The position numbers and the translations under genes were made by a program. A DNA stretch of 64,000 nucleotides, from assembly GCA_001914235.1 (NCBI GenBank), contig MQUF01000002.1:248001-312000 (forward strand), read 5' to 3'. The DNA is from Desulfobulbaceae bacterium DB1. Lineage in GTDB: Bacteria > Desulfobacterota > Desulfobulbia > Desulfobulbales > SURF-16. The notes under the pieces are model-generated. The model did not search any database. It was not told where the DNA came from and saw nothing but the letters and a program-made list of their open reading frames with translations. The stretch's first letter is position 1. Each line of letters opens with the position of its first letter. This document shows, one piece after another, positions 31,079-39,885 of the stretch.

Positions 31079-32779
31079 TTACACCAGAAGCATTTCAGTT
31101 GTCGCTTTTCCGGCGGGAACCATGGGATAAACCCCTTCCTCCCGGTCGATCACAAAATCCATAATCACCAGATTTTTTGTTGCCAGGGCTTCCTTGATTA
31201 CCGGCTCAACCTCGCTCGGTTTCGTCGCCCTCAGTCCTACCGCTCCGTATGCCCTGGCCAGGGCAACAAAATCTGGAGCCACATCAAGAGGTGTGGCGGA
31301 ATATTTCTTGTCATAGAATAGTTCCTGCCACTGCCGGACCATACCAAGGAAATTATTGTTTAAAATGGCAATCTTGACCGGCAGCTTATACTGCATGGCG
31401 GTGGCCATTTCCTGAATATTCATCTGGATGCTGCCGTCGCCGGCTATGTCGATGACGGTCCGATCCGGCGCCGCCATCTGCGCGCCGATGGCCGCGGGAA
31501 AACCATATCCCATAACACCAAGCCCGCCGGAGGTCATGAAGGCCCTGGGATGGTTGAAATGATAAAACTGCGCGGCCCACATCTGATTCTGGCCGACCTC
31601 GGTGGTTATGATGGCATTGCCGCCGGTCAGCTCATGGAGCTTCTGCACGACGAACTGCGGCTTGATCACATCCTTTTTCTCGACATAGCCAAGGGGATGC
31701 GCTGCTTTCCATTCCTTGATCTGCTGCAGCCACGGCTGGTGTTTTTCCATCTCCGCCGTGCGGTCGAAATCGGAAGTGCGATCAAACCAGCTGTTCATAC
31801 TGGTCAGTGCATGTTTGCAATCGGCAACAATGGGAATATGGACCTTGACGTTCTTGCTGATCGAGGTCGGATCGATATCGATATGAATAATTTTGGCGTG
31901 GGGCGCAAAGGCATCGATGCGCCCGGTAACCCGGTCGTCAAAGCGCGCGCCCACCGCGATCAGCACGTCGCAGTTCGCCACCGCCATATTGGCGTAGTAG
32001 GTGCCGTGCATGCCCAGCATGCCCATGGAAAGCGGATCGGTGCCGGGATAGCCGCCGAGACCCATCAGGGTCATGGTCACCGGGATGTCGAGTTTTCGGG
32101 CCAGTTCGGTCAATTCCTCATGGGCATTGGAGAGAATGACCCCGCCGCCGGCATAAAGGACCGGCTTTTTCGCCTGCATGATTGCCCGGCAGGCCTTTTC
32201 AATCTGGCCGGGATGGGGCTCATAGGTGGGGCGGTAGGTGCGCATTCGCACATCCTGCGGTTCCGGGAACGTTATCCTGGAGGCAAGCACGTCCTTGGGA
32301 AGATCGACAAGCACCGGGCCGGGTCTTCCGGTCCGGGCGATATGAAATGCCTCCCTGATAGTGGCGACAAGATCCTTGGCGTCCTTGACCAGATAGTTAT
32401 GCTTGGTGCATGGCCTGGTGATACCGACGATATCAACCTCCTGGAAGGCGTCATTGCCGATAAGGGCGGTCGGCACCTGACCGGTAAAAACAACGATGGG
32501 AATTGAATCCAGGTAGGCGGAAGCAATACCGGTTACCGTGTTGGTCGCGCCCGGACCCGATGTTACCAGGGCGACACCCACATCCCCGGTGACTCGGGCA
32601 TAGGCATCCGCCGCGTGGACCGCCGCCTGCTCATGGCGGACGAGAACATGGGTCAGTTTATCGGTTGCCAGTATTTCATCGTAAAGATCGATGACCGCAC
32701 CTCCGGGAAAACCGAAGATTGTGTTCACCTTCTGTTCTTCCAAGCATTTCAAAAGTGCCTGTGCGCCTGTAATTTTCAT
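31079..32779 (-). CDS. ilvB: Acetolactate synthase large subunit (566 aa)
   Basis: The thiamin-diphosphate enzyme that opens branched-chain amino acid synthesis. It has the N-terminal [14 protein letters not shown] loop, the catalytic glutamate in [26 protein letters not shown], and the diphosphate-binding [17 protein letters not shown] plus [13 protein letters not shown]. Length is typical. It heads the ilvB-ilvN-psd-leuA-asd run, behind a clear sigma70-type promoter and a short leader ORF. Confidence 0.98.
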   Translation of the reverse strand: MKITGAQALLKCLEEQKVNTIFGFPGGAVIDLYDEILATDKLTHVLVRHEQAAVHAADAYARVTGDVGVALVTSGPGATNTVTGIASAYLDSIPIVVFTGQVPTALIGNDAFQEVDIVGITRPCTKHNYLVKDAKDLVATIREAFHIARTGRPGPVLVDLPKDVLASRITFPEPQDVRMRTYRPTYEPHPGQIEKACRAIMQAKKPVLYAGGGVILSNAHEELTELARKLDIPVTMTLMGLGGYPGTDPLSMGMLGMHGTYYANMAVANCDVLIAVGARFDDRVTGRIDAFAPHAKIIHIDIDPTSISKNVKVHIPIVADCKHALTSMNSWFDRTSDFDRTAEMEKHQPWLQQIKEWKAAHPLGYVEKKDVIKPQFVVQKLHELTGGNAIITTEVGQNQMWAAQFYHFNHPRAFMTSGGLGVMGYGFPAAIGAQMAAPDRTVIDIAGDGSIQMNIQEMATAMQYKLPVKIAILNNNFLGMVRQWQELFYDKKYSATPLDVAPDFVALARAYGAVGLRATKPSEVEPVIKEALATKNLVIMDFVIDREEGVYPMVPAGKATTEMLLV

Positions 32780-32800
32780 AAAATCTTCCTGCTGCTGTTG

Positions 32801-32896
32801 TTATTGATTATTCTGTGGAATCAAAAGAAAAACCACAAACATTAATGAACTCACCAAAAGGACTGTTGGACCGGGCATGGCAAAAACACCAAGCAT
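32801..32896 (-). CDS. Possible leader peptide of ilvB (31 aa), speculative
   Basis: A 31-codon ORF in the ilvB leader has 12 branched-chain residues, clustered as TVLLV and FVVFLLI. It ends 21 nt before the ilvB ATG, after the promoter at 33,032-33,059. The length and valine/leucine content recall ilv leader peptides. However, the ribosome binding site is weak and there is no terminator hairpin between it and ilvB, so classical attenuation is not shown; coupled translation would be the alternative. It may equally be chance. Confidence 0.3.
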   Translation of the reverse strand: MLGVFAMPGPTVLLVSSLMFVVFLLIPQNNQ

Positions 32897-33031
32897 TTCT
32901 ACTTGTTACCCGAAAATGACGGCTTTACAAAATTCCCGCAACTCGTTTTTCACCAAGGGGAATTCATACAAATATCCCGCACCGGCAAGGCCGGATTTTT
33001 TTGAAAACCGTCAAAATTTAAGCAGAAAATT

Positions 33032-33059
33032 AATATAGCCCCTGACCTTAAATTGTCAA
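33032..33059 (-). promoter_or_regulatory. Sigma70-type promoter for ilvB
   Basis: On the minus strand TTGACA (33,059-33,054), a 16-nt spacer and TATATT (33,037-33,032). It lies about 255 bp upstream of the ilvB ATG, leaving a long leader. Confidence 0.65.
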
Positions 33060-33156
33060 GCGTGTAATACACCATTAATCGAAATCAGGCAGGAGCACAA
33101 TCAAAATCGATAATAATTACCAACAACCCTGTAACTCCTTCAATCAATGACTTTGT

Positions 33157-34035
33157 TCATGAAACAAAAAATTCCTTTTCCGATGCCTGAAAAATATGCG
33201 CCTCCCGGCCGCGGCGAAAAAATTCCTGAACAGCCGCGATTCCTTCCTTGCCCAGGTCATGGGAAAAGTGGTTGACGTACAGATTGATATGGCTTGCCAC
33301 CACCGCATCGTCCAGCTCCTGGGCATGCTTTTTGACATACATGCGGCCGGCGTCAGGCGCGGCAAAGGCCTTTTCGACGCTCCGCGCTATGCATCTTTCC
33401 ACCGCAAGCAGCTTATCGCGGCCAAGAGTGCGGCGCGCCGCTATTCCCCCCAGGGGAATGGGATGGCCGCTCGTTTCCTCCCACCACTGCCCCAGATCCC
33501 GCAGGCAGGCGAGACCATGGGACATGTATGTGAAACGGCTTTCATGGATAATCACCCCGCAATCGGCTTCGCCCCGGGCAACGCAGGGCATGATTTTTTC
33601 AAACGACATGGGAACCAGGCGGTAATCGGCCTGGGAAAACAGCTGCAGCAGCATGGCGGCGGTGGTGTATCTTCCCGGAATGGCTATCGTTTTTCCTGAC
33701 AGATCGCGGCCATCAAAAGAGGGGCGAGCAACAAGCAGCGGTCCGCAGCCTCGGCCGAGGGCACTGCCGGCGCGCAGCAGAACATAATCATCCAGCACAT
33801 GGCCCAGGGCGTGAAAGGAAAGTTTGGTCACATCAAGACGCGACTCCATGGCCCACTTGTTCAGGGTTTCGACGTCGGCCAGAATCGGATCGGCAAACTC
33901 CGGGCAGCCCGGGTCCGCCAGGCGGTTTACCAGGGCATGGAAAATAAAGGTATCATTGGGGCAGGGAGAAAAACCAAGGGTCAGCATGTCGGCAACCGGC
34001 AGAAAGTCCTGAGTGTTGTTCAGCGATACGACCAT
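33157..34035 (-). CDS. mqnD: 1,4-dihydroxy-6-naphthoate synthase MqnD (292 aa)
   Basis: MqnD acts in the futalosine route to menaquinone, converting cyclic dehypoxanthinyl futalosine. The protein shows the family start LTLGFSPCPNDTFIFHALVN, DVETLNKWA, TKLSFHALGHVLDDYVLL and GCGPLLVARP, and ends with a helical domain (VASHINLYVNHFSHDLG). The periplasmic-binding-protein fold is expected, without signal peptide. An ATG at 33,987 is an alternative start. It overlaps mqnB by 16 bp. Confidence 0.96.
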   Translation of the reverse strand: MVVSLNNTQDFLPVADMLTLGFSPCPNDTFIFHALVNRLADPGCPEFADPILADVETLNKWAMESRLDVTKLSFHALGHVLDDYVLLRAGSALGRGCGPLLVARPSFDGRDLSGKTIAIPGRYTTAAMLLQLFSQADYRLVPMSFEKIMPCVARGEADCGVIIHESRFTYMSHGLACLRDLGQWWEETSGHPIPLGGIAARRTLGRDKLLAVERCIARSVEKAFAAPDAGRMYVKKHAQELDDAVVASHINLYVNHFSHDLGKEGIAAVQEFFRRGREAHIFQASEKEFFVS

Positions 34036-34685
34036 TCAACATCGCACAAGCCGCGAATAATCCTTGCCGCGGCATCGCCTGCATTTTCGCAGGCCTCGCG
34101 CAGACGCCATCCTGAAGGGTTGCGATCTTCCACCATGTTGCTGACACAGCGCAGCTCCAGCAGCTCAACGCCAAATCCCAGGCACACCCTGGCAAGGGCC
34201 GCTCCTTCCATGTTTTCACAGATGGCGGAAAATGTCTCTTTCAGGTAACTGCCGCGGTCGGCGGTGCCGCTCGCGCAACTGACGGTCAGAAACGTTCCGC
34301 GGTCAAACGGCATATGTTCGAGCTCGAGAATCCTGCAGGATTCGGAAAAAAGTTTGTTTTCAAGGTCAAACTCCCGGTTAATGGCCATCTTTTCAGCGGG
34401 GAGCGGGTCGATCCGGCCGGGATAGCAGATGCCGAAGTCGGCAAGGATCTCTTTGCGGGCAAGACAGAGACGCAAAAGATCCAGATCGCAACCATGATAG
34501 GCCCCGGCGACACCGACATTGACAACCGCGGAAACATTCTGCCGGATGGCGAGATAACGGGTCAGGGCAAAGGCGGATTCCACCTGCCCCACTCCGGTGA
34601 CCAGGAAAGAGACATTACGGGAAGACGACAGGGCATGTCTGGCAGGTTCAAGTTCGAATTCCGTTGCAGCCACGAGGAGATACAT
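34020..34685 (-). CDS. mqnB: Futalosine hydrolase MqnB (221 aa)
   Basis: MqnB removes hypoxanthine from futalosine. It is a nucleoside phosphorylase-fold enzyme: LVTGVGQVESAFAL, VVNVGVAGAYHG, and the substrate-site ENMEGAALARVC, then LRCVSNMVEDRN. It partners mqnD by overlap; mqnA and mqnC are not in the window. The pair shows menaquinone is made by the futalosine route. Confidence 0.95.
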   Translation of the reverse strand: MYLLVAATEFELEPARHALSSSRNVSFLVTGVGQVESAFALTRYLAIRQNVSAVVNVGVAGAYHGCDLDLLRLCLARKEILADFGICYPGRIDPLPAEKMAINREFDLENKLFSESCRILELEHMPFDRGTFLTVSCASGTADRGSYLKETFSAICENMEGAALARVCLGFGVELLELRCVSNMVEDRNPSGWRLREACENAGDAAARIIRGLCDVEWSYR

Positions 34686-34693
34686 GGCAAAAA

Positions 34694-35092
34694 TCAGAAA
34701 AGATGGCGCACGAGACTGCTTTGGGAAAAATTGGTCTGTATTCTTTCTTTGACCTTGTTGTCGCGATCCAAAATAACAACCTTGGGATCATAATTTTTCA
34801 GCTCATCCTCCGTATACAGGGCGTAGCTGACGATGATGATCAGGTCGCCCACCTGTCCCTTGCGGGCGGCAGCGCCGTTCAGACCGATCACCCCGGACCC
34901 GGCCTCGCCCTCGATGGCATAGGTGTCAAACCGGTCGCCACTGTAAATATTGTAAATCTTGATCTTTTCATAGGGATACAACCCCGCCTCTTCCATCAGC
35001 AGCTTGTCGATGGTCAGACTTCCCTCGTACATGAGATCGGCTTGGGTGATCGTGGCCTTGTGCAGCTTTGACTTCAACATATATCGCATCAT
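34694..35092 (-). CDS. panD: Aspartate 1-decarboxylase proenzyme PanD (132 aa)
   Basis: PanD makes beta-alanine for pantothenate. The self-processing site is G24-S25 in YEGSLTID, and [19 protein letters not shown] is the conserved core. The ATG at 35,092 with an AGGTAG ribosome binding site is chosen; a longer frame to 35,143 runs into an inverted-repeat element and is unlikely. It lies downstream of panC on the same strand. Confidence 0.96.
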   Translation of the reverse strand: MMRYMLKSKLHKATITQADLMYEGSLTIDKLLMEEAGLYPYEKIKIYNIYSGDRFDTYAIEGEAGSGVIGLNGAAARKGQVGDLIIIVSYALYTEDELKNYDPKVVILDRDNKVKERIQTNFSQSSLVRHLF

Positions 35093-35105
35093 AATTTCTA
35101 CCTTT

Positions 35106-35167
35106 GACGGCGTCGTAAAATCTCCGGCGTGAGCCGTTCTCATGCCTGTTTTTTTTACGAATCCACC
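35106..35167. repeat. Short inverted-repeat element, copy C
   Basis: The ends GACGGCGTCGTAAAA and TTTTTTACGAATCCACC resemble the ends of copies A and B, but the 62-bp element lacks the inner CACAGAG dyad; it holds a small CCGGCGTGAGCCG dyad instead. It sits between panC and panD. Confidence 0.45.
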
Positions 35168-35202
35168 AACTTTATGAATTTATTAAACCAGCGTAAAACC
35201 CG

Positions 35203-36048
35203 TCACTCTTTCAACAGGGTATTATCAATCAGCCTTGTCCGACCGATCTTCACCGCCAGGGTGAGCAAAGATTTTTCGGTAATCACTTCGCACGGCTGCA
35301 ACGTCTCCGAATCAACAACCGCAACATAATCAATGGATATTTTACCACAATCCGTCAGGTATGTAATCACTTCCTCGCGCAACCGGACGGCATCACTCTC
35401 CCCTGCGGCAACCTTCTTCGCGGCAAGCCGCAATGAACGGCAGAGACAAAGGGCGCGGTCCCTTTCTTCCGGATCAAGATAGGTATTGCGGGAGCTCATC
35501 GCCAGTCCGTCTTTTTCCCGGACAATGGGATGAGGGACTATTTTCACGTCCCAGTTCAAATCAGCCACCATTTTTTTTATCACGGCCAGTTGCTGAAAAT
35601 CCTTTTCCCCGAAAACGGCGCAATGGGGCTTTACCATATGGAACAGCTTGGCAACAACGGTGGTGACCCCGGCAAAATGGCCGGGACGGCTGGCGCCGCA
35701 AAGGGTTTCGGTGAGCCCATCCACCTCGACCCTGGTTGCAAACCCCCTGGGATAGACGTCCTCGGCGGCAGGGACGAAAAGAACGGCAACACCGGCATTT
35801 CCGGCAAGCTCCGCATCGCGCCCAAAGGCACGGGGATACCGGCCCAGGTCTTCACCGGGGCCAAACTGCATGGGATTGACAAAAAGCGAAACAACCACCT
35901 CATCGGCAATCTCCGCACCTTTGCGCATCAACGCCAGGTGGCCTTCATGAAAAAAGCCCATGGTGGGAACAAGGGCGATGGTTCTGCCCTTGCCCCGCAT
36001 TGCATCGGCCCAGGAGCTCATCGCCCCGGGTGAACGGATGACGTCCAT
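35203..36048 (-). CDS. panC: Pantothenate synthetase PanC (281 aa)
   Basis: PanC joins pantoate and beta-alanine with ATP. The HIGH-like motif is GFFHEGHLALM, preceded by ALVPTM. VNPMQFGPGEDLGRYPR, PGHFAGVTTVVAKLF, FGEKDFQQ and KMVADLN also match, and KDGLAMSSRN is the KMSKS-like element. The ATG at 36,048 is chosen; 36,066 would overlap the upstream gene. PanC and panD work in the same pathway. Confidence 0.97.
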   Translation of the reverse strand: MDVIRSPGAMSSWADAMRGKGRTIALVPTMGFFHEGHLALMRKGAEIADEVVVSLFVNPMQFGPGEDLGRYPRAFGRDAELAGNAGVAVLFVPAAEDVYPRGFATRVEVDGLTETLCGASRPGHFAGVTTVVAKLFHMVKPHCAVFGEKDFQQLAVIKKMVADLNWDVKIVPHPIVREKDGLAMSSRNTYLDPEERDRALCLCRSLRLAAKKVAAGESDAVRLREEVITYLTDCGKISIDYVAVVDSETLQPCEVITEKSLLTLAVKIGRTRLIDNTLLKE

Positions 36049-36052
36049 GGTC

Positions 36053-36733
36053 TTACATGCCGGCAAGTTTCGCCTCCACCCACTCCAGCATGGAGGGGTT
36101 GAGGTCGGTCAATGTCTTGATTTTTTCGTAGGTCTCCCGTGCCTTGCCGTTTTCATTGGTCAGTTCGTAAATACGTGCCTCGCCGAGAGAACCCAGGACG
36201 GTAAAACCGGCAATCTCGCGCAACGCGGCGTAATGACTCAAGGCATTTGCATAATCCTCACTCAGCTCACAGGCCTGGGCGATATCAAGCAGCAGAAGGG
36301 AGTACAGCGGGTCTTTTTTGTCCACGGAATCAAGCAGAGCGGCAATCGCTTCTTTGGCCTTGCCGTATTCCTTGTTGTCCATCAGATCATGGGCAAGGGC
36401 GATTTTTCCCCAAACAGCCGCCCCGCTGCGGGGATACTCGGCAATCACCTTGTTGAGTTCGTTTGCGCGCGCTGCGGGATCAGGGGAAGCAATCGCCTGG
36501 GCCAGCATGGCGGTGGAATCGTTTCGTTGCTTGCCCGTGTAATAATCATAGAAGGTCCAGGCACAAACGAGCACCAGCAGCGCCACCAGGGAATTCTGCA
36601 AAATTTTGGCGTTATCACGGATGAACTGTGTTACCTTGGGCGGCAGGTTCAATTCATCAAGAAGGGTCCTTTTGGCCTGGGTAACCTCTTCGACGTGCAG
36701 TTTAAAAAAAGGGCTTTTCTGTTCTTCCGTCAT
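36053..36733 (-). CDS. Membrane-anchored TPR protein, YfgM-like (226 aa)
   Basis: A cytoplasmic N-terminus, one membrane helix (LQNSLVALLVLVCAWTFYDYY, about 46-66) and a C-terminal set of TPR-type helical repeats (EYPRSGAAVWGKIALAHDL, YGKAKEAIAAL, YANALSHYAALRE) match the YfgM/Ancillary SecYEG translocon layout. It may help newly exported proteins fold. It ends 5 bp before panC. Confidence 0.8.
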   Translation of the reverse strand: MTEEQKSPFFKLHVEEVTQAKRTLLDELNLPPKVTQFIRDNAKILQNSLVALLVLVCAWTFYDYYTGKQRNDSTAMLAQAIASPDPAARANELNKVIAEYPRSGAAVWGKIALAHDLMDNKEYGKAKEAIAALLDSVDKKDPLYSLLLLDIAQACELSEDYANALSHYAALREIAGFTVLGSLGEARIYELTNENGKARETYEKIKTLTDLNPSMLEWVEAKLAGM

Positions 36734-37120
36734 GTGCGAATCCTTGTCCGGGTGGATTGGGTTTTTCTTCCCGTTCAGGCCGGAATCACCGGCTTTTTAC
36801 GGCAATATCGTTTTTTTTGTTTGAAAGTCGGACCGGCAGCCAATATGATAGCTGAACCGTCTCGCCCGTCCGGCAGCTTCTTGACCAACCACGGTTGACC
36901 AAAATACAATTTATACAAGCCAGGGGAAAAAAAATCAACGCAACACTTCTTCCGCGCAACAGAAACAAAGAAAAGATCTCCATATCGCGGATTTGGGATT
37001 GGCGATTGCGCAAAGAGAATGAGCTGAAATTTTCAAGTTGTTGTCCTTTGTCGCCTTTATGTGGTTTGGTCGTTTATTCTCCCTTTTTGTGCTCTTGAAT
37101 TCGAGATTTGCGGGAACCCT
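36734..37120. other. 387-bp divergent intergenic region, TPR gene / xseA
   Basis: No gene is supported. A possible sigma70-type promoter toward xseA is TTGACC (36,881-36,886), an 18-nt spacer and TACAAT (36,905-36,910). The TTGACC box is repeated at 36,895-36,900. An in-frame upstream extension of xseA exists but lacks a ribosome binding site. Confidence 0.4.
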
Positions 37121-38464
37121 ATGCCCCTGTCACCCTATGCAACCAAAGTCCAGACCGTCGGCGAGCTGACCCGCTCCATCCGTGGACTGCTGGAAACGGA
37201 ATATTCGTTTGTCACCGTGACCGGCGAAATATCCAATCTCAAACGTCCTTTTTCCGGTCATCTCTATTTCACCCTGAAAGACCAGGAGGCACAGATCCGC
37301 GTCGTTCTTTTCAAAAACCAGCAGCGTTACCTGGACGCCCCCCTGCAGGACGGCAGGCAGGTTATCTGCCGGGGAAGATTATCCGTTTATGAGCAGCGGG
37401 GGGAATACCAGATCATTGCTGATTTCGTTGACGGCAAGGGAACGGGAGCCCTGCAGATCGCCTTTGAAGAACTCAAAAAAAAGCTTGCCGCCGAGGGTCT
37501 TTTCGACGTCGGCCGCAAAAAAAAGCTGCCCTTGCTGCCGGAAAAAATTTTTCTCGTCACCTCCCCCCGGGGTGCGGCGCTCCATGATTTCCTCCACATC
37601 GCCGGGACACGCTTTCCTTCGGTTGCCGTCGAAATTTATCCGGTCAAGGTGCAGGGTGACGGCGCGGCCGCGGAAATCGCCCAGGCGGTGCGGATCATCA
37701 ACAGCAGGGAAGAGGCGGGAGTCATCGTTCTCTGCCGCGGCGGAGGTTCGCTTGAGGACCTGTGGGCCTTTAACGAAGAAAAAACGGCTCGGGCGATTTT
37801 TGCCTCGCACCTGCCGGTGGTTTCCGCCATCGGCCATGAGGTGGATTTCACCATTGCCGATTTTGTGGCGGATCATCGTTCCGCGACTCCCACCGCAGCC
37901 GCAAAAGACGTACTGCCGGACCGGCAAAGCATCAGCCTGCACGTCGAGGCCCGGAAAAAGCGATTACAAAACAGCATGCACAGGAAGATCGAAATCCTTT
38001 CCCAGCGCGTCCGCTTTGCACGGCAGCAGCTTGGCGATCCCTCCTTCCGCTTCAGCCATTTGCGTTTGCAGCTTGACAACCGCCAGCTCACCCTGGCAGG
38101 GGCCATGACCGCCATCCTCCAACGGCACAAGGAAAAACTGGCGCGTCTGGAGAACCTTTTGTCCCGTTTCAATCCAGTGGAAAAACTTGCCGGACAAAAA
38201 AGGCTGCTGGAAAAGCTGGAGGAAAAACTCATCTCCCACACCCTCCTGCAACAGGAAAGAAGAAACAAGGCACTGGAAAAGGCGGCGTCCCTGCTCGATG
38301 CGGTGAGCCCTCTCGCCGTGCTCGGCCGGGGCTATGCCATTGTCAGCCGGGAAGACAGCGGACGAATTCTCCATTCCGCCGGCGAGGCCGCGCAAGGTGA
38401 CCTGCTGCGCATCAGGCTCCATGAAGGAGTTCTCCGCGGCAAGGTTGTTGGAAGCGACGAATGA
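37121..38464 (+). CDS. xseA: Exodeoxyribonuclease VII large subunit XseA (447 aa)
   Basis: XseA cuts single-stranded DNA with XseB. The N-terminal OB fold has VTVTGEISNLKRPFSGHLYF and the central nuclease domain VTSPRGAALHDFLHI, CRGGGSLEDLWAFNEE and SAIGHEVDFTIADFVADHR. A long coiled coil follows, then the C-terminal LGRGYAIVSRED segment. The ATG at 37,121 (MPLSPYATKVQTVGEL) is preferred over an upstream in-frame start. No xseB gene follows directly; the next gene is a MinD-like ATPase. Confidence 0.97.
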   Translation: MPLSPYATKVQTVGELTRSIRGLLETEYSFVTVTGEISNLKRPFSGHLYFTLKDQEAQIRVVLFKNQQRYLDAPLQDGRQVICRGRLSVYEQRGEYQIIADFVDGKGTGALQIAFEELKKKLAAEGLFDVGRKKKLPLLPEKIFLVTSPRGAALHDFLHIAGTRFPSVAVEIYPVKVQGDGAAAEIAQAVRIINSREEAGVIVLCRGGGSLEDLWAFNEEKTARAIFASHLPVVSAIGHEVDFTIADFVADHRSATPTAAAKDVLPDRQSISLHVEARKKRLQNSMHRKIEILSQRVRFARQQLGDPSFRFSHLRLQLDNRQLTLAGAMTAILQRHKEKLARLENLLSRFNPVEKLAGQKRLLEKLEEKLISHTLLQQERRNKALEKAASLLDAVSPLAVLGRGYAIVSREDSGRILHSAGEAAQGDLLRIRLHEGVLRGKVVGSDE

Positions 38465-38512
38465 CGGCACGAAATATTTTACGTTTTTCCCCATTTGGAC
38501 GAAAGTGACCCG

Positions 38513-39730
38513 ATGCTGCCGATAAACACCTCTCACAAACAGGAAATCAAGGCCATTCAACGGGCCTGTTCCTATCTTTTCCCGCCGGAAAAGATTTTTG
38601 ATCTGAAGTTCCTGAAACAGATCAACGAATTCATTCTCAAACAGGCCTACCTGAAGCAGATCAGATATTGCCACCCCGCCGCCTCGGTGGGTGACCCGCA
38701 AAGCCGCCTGGACAAAAAGCTCGATTACCTGCGCAAGGCGCGGGCCGCCTTTGATTTCCTTGTCGACCGAGTCAAGATGGGCGCGGCTGACAACGGGCCG
38801 CAACCAAAGGGGAAAATCATCGCGGTGGGCGGTGCCAAGGGAGGTATCGGCAAAAGCATGTTTGCCGCCAATCTCAGCGTTTTTCTGGCCCAGAGAGGAT
38901 ACAGAACTGTGGCAATGGATCTTGATCTCGGCGGCGCCAACCTGACCCTTTATCTTGGCGACAAATATATCCTTGACCGCACGATCAATGATTTCCTGGA
39001 AAAAAAAGTCCCCTCCCTCGCCGACATCATGATCCCCAGCCGTTACGGGCCGATGATGATAGGCGGCAACAGCTCGGATCTCGGCGCGGCCAATATCCAT
39101 CACGCCAAAAAGATGAAACTGATGAGAGCCGTCAGGGATCTTGAGGCGGATTACATCGTGCTCGACCTCGGCGGCGACACCTCCTTCAACATGCTTGATT
39201 TTTTCCTGCTGGGCGACTACGGGCTGGTCATCACCACTCCGGATTCAGCTTCCTATATCGGCGCTTACCAGTTTCTCAAAACCGCACTGTTCCGCAAATT
39301 AAACCGGATTTCCGGGCCGGAAGCGGAAAACGACAAAATAGACGGCAAAGAACTGGCCGGACTGCTCAGGGATTCCACCCAGTCATCCGAATTCCCCGCT
39401 GTTCGCACTATTTCCGAGTTGCTGCACAAGGTGATCGACCACGATCCCCTCGACCTGCCCCTTGCCCTGCAACCGATCATCGACTATAATCCCTATCTCA
39501 TCGTCAACCGGGTGAAAAACGCGGTTCAATCCCGGCAGGTGGCGCAGACCATCACCTCCCTTGCCGACAAAACCCTGTCCATTCACCTTGAAAGCGCGGG
39601 CTCCATCCGCAAATTTCCGGAGATCGAAGACAACCTGCGCAATCCCGGCCCGCTGGTGGCTCAGGCGCCCAAAGGAAAAATGGCCCATGACATCGGCAAC
39701 ATCGCCGCCCGCATCGGCCTTCTTGCCTGA
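38513..39730 (+). CDS. MinD/ParA-like ATPase with helical N-terminal domain (405 aa)
   Basis: A deviant Walker A motif GGAKGGIGKS is at residues 106-115, with VAMDLDLGGANLTLYLG and YIVLDLGGDTS as Walker A'/B, typical of MinD/FlhG-like ATPases. The first 95 residues are helical (KFLKQINEFILKQAYLKQIRY, then KKLDYLRKARAAFDFLVDR) and resemble the J-domain-like or FlhG-type leading segment in this phylum. A C-terminal amphipathic MTS was not seen. A TTG at 38,495 is an alternative start. Role in placement of flagella, chemoreceptors or chromosome is possible but not shown. Confidence 0.85.
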   Translation: MLPINTSHKQEIKAIQRACSYLFPPEKIFDLKFLKQINEFILKQAYLKQIRYCHPAASVGDPQSRLDKKLDYLRKARAAFDFLVDRVKMGAADNGPQPKGKIIAVGGAKGGIGKSMFAANLSVFLAQRGYRTVAMDLDLGGANLTLYLGDKYILDRTINDFLEKKVPSLADIMIPSRYGPMMIGGNSSDLGAANIHHAKKMKLMRAVRDLEADYIVLDLGGDTSFNMLDFFLLGDYGLVITTPDSASYIGAYQFLKTALFRKLNRISGPEAENDKIDGKELAGLLRDSTQSSEFPAVRTISELLHKVIDHDPLDLPLALQPIIDYNPYLIVNRVKNAVQSRQVAQTITSLADKTLSIHLESAGSIRKFPEIEDNLRNPGPLVAQAPKGKMAHDIGNIAARIGLLA

Positions 39731-39885
39731 TTCCAACCTCCCGGCGCCCCCGCCTTTGCCACTCATTGCTTGACATTCTTCCGGAAACATATTTTTAATT
39801 CATTGTTGCCGATAAAAATCATTAAAAACCCAAGAAAATTCCCGCTCCATCGAATTTCTCCCGCAAAGCCAGGAGTCAGAAGACG

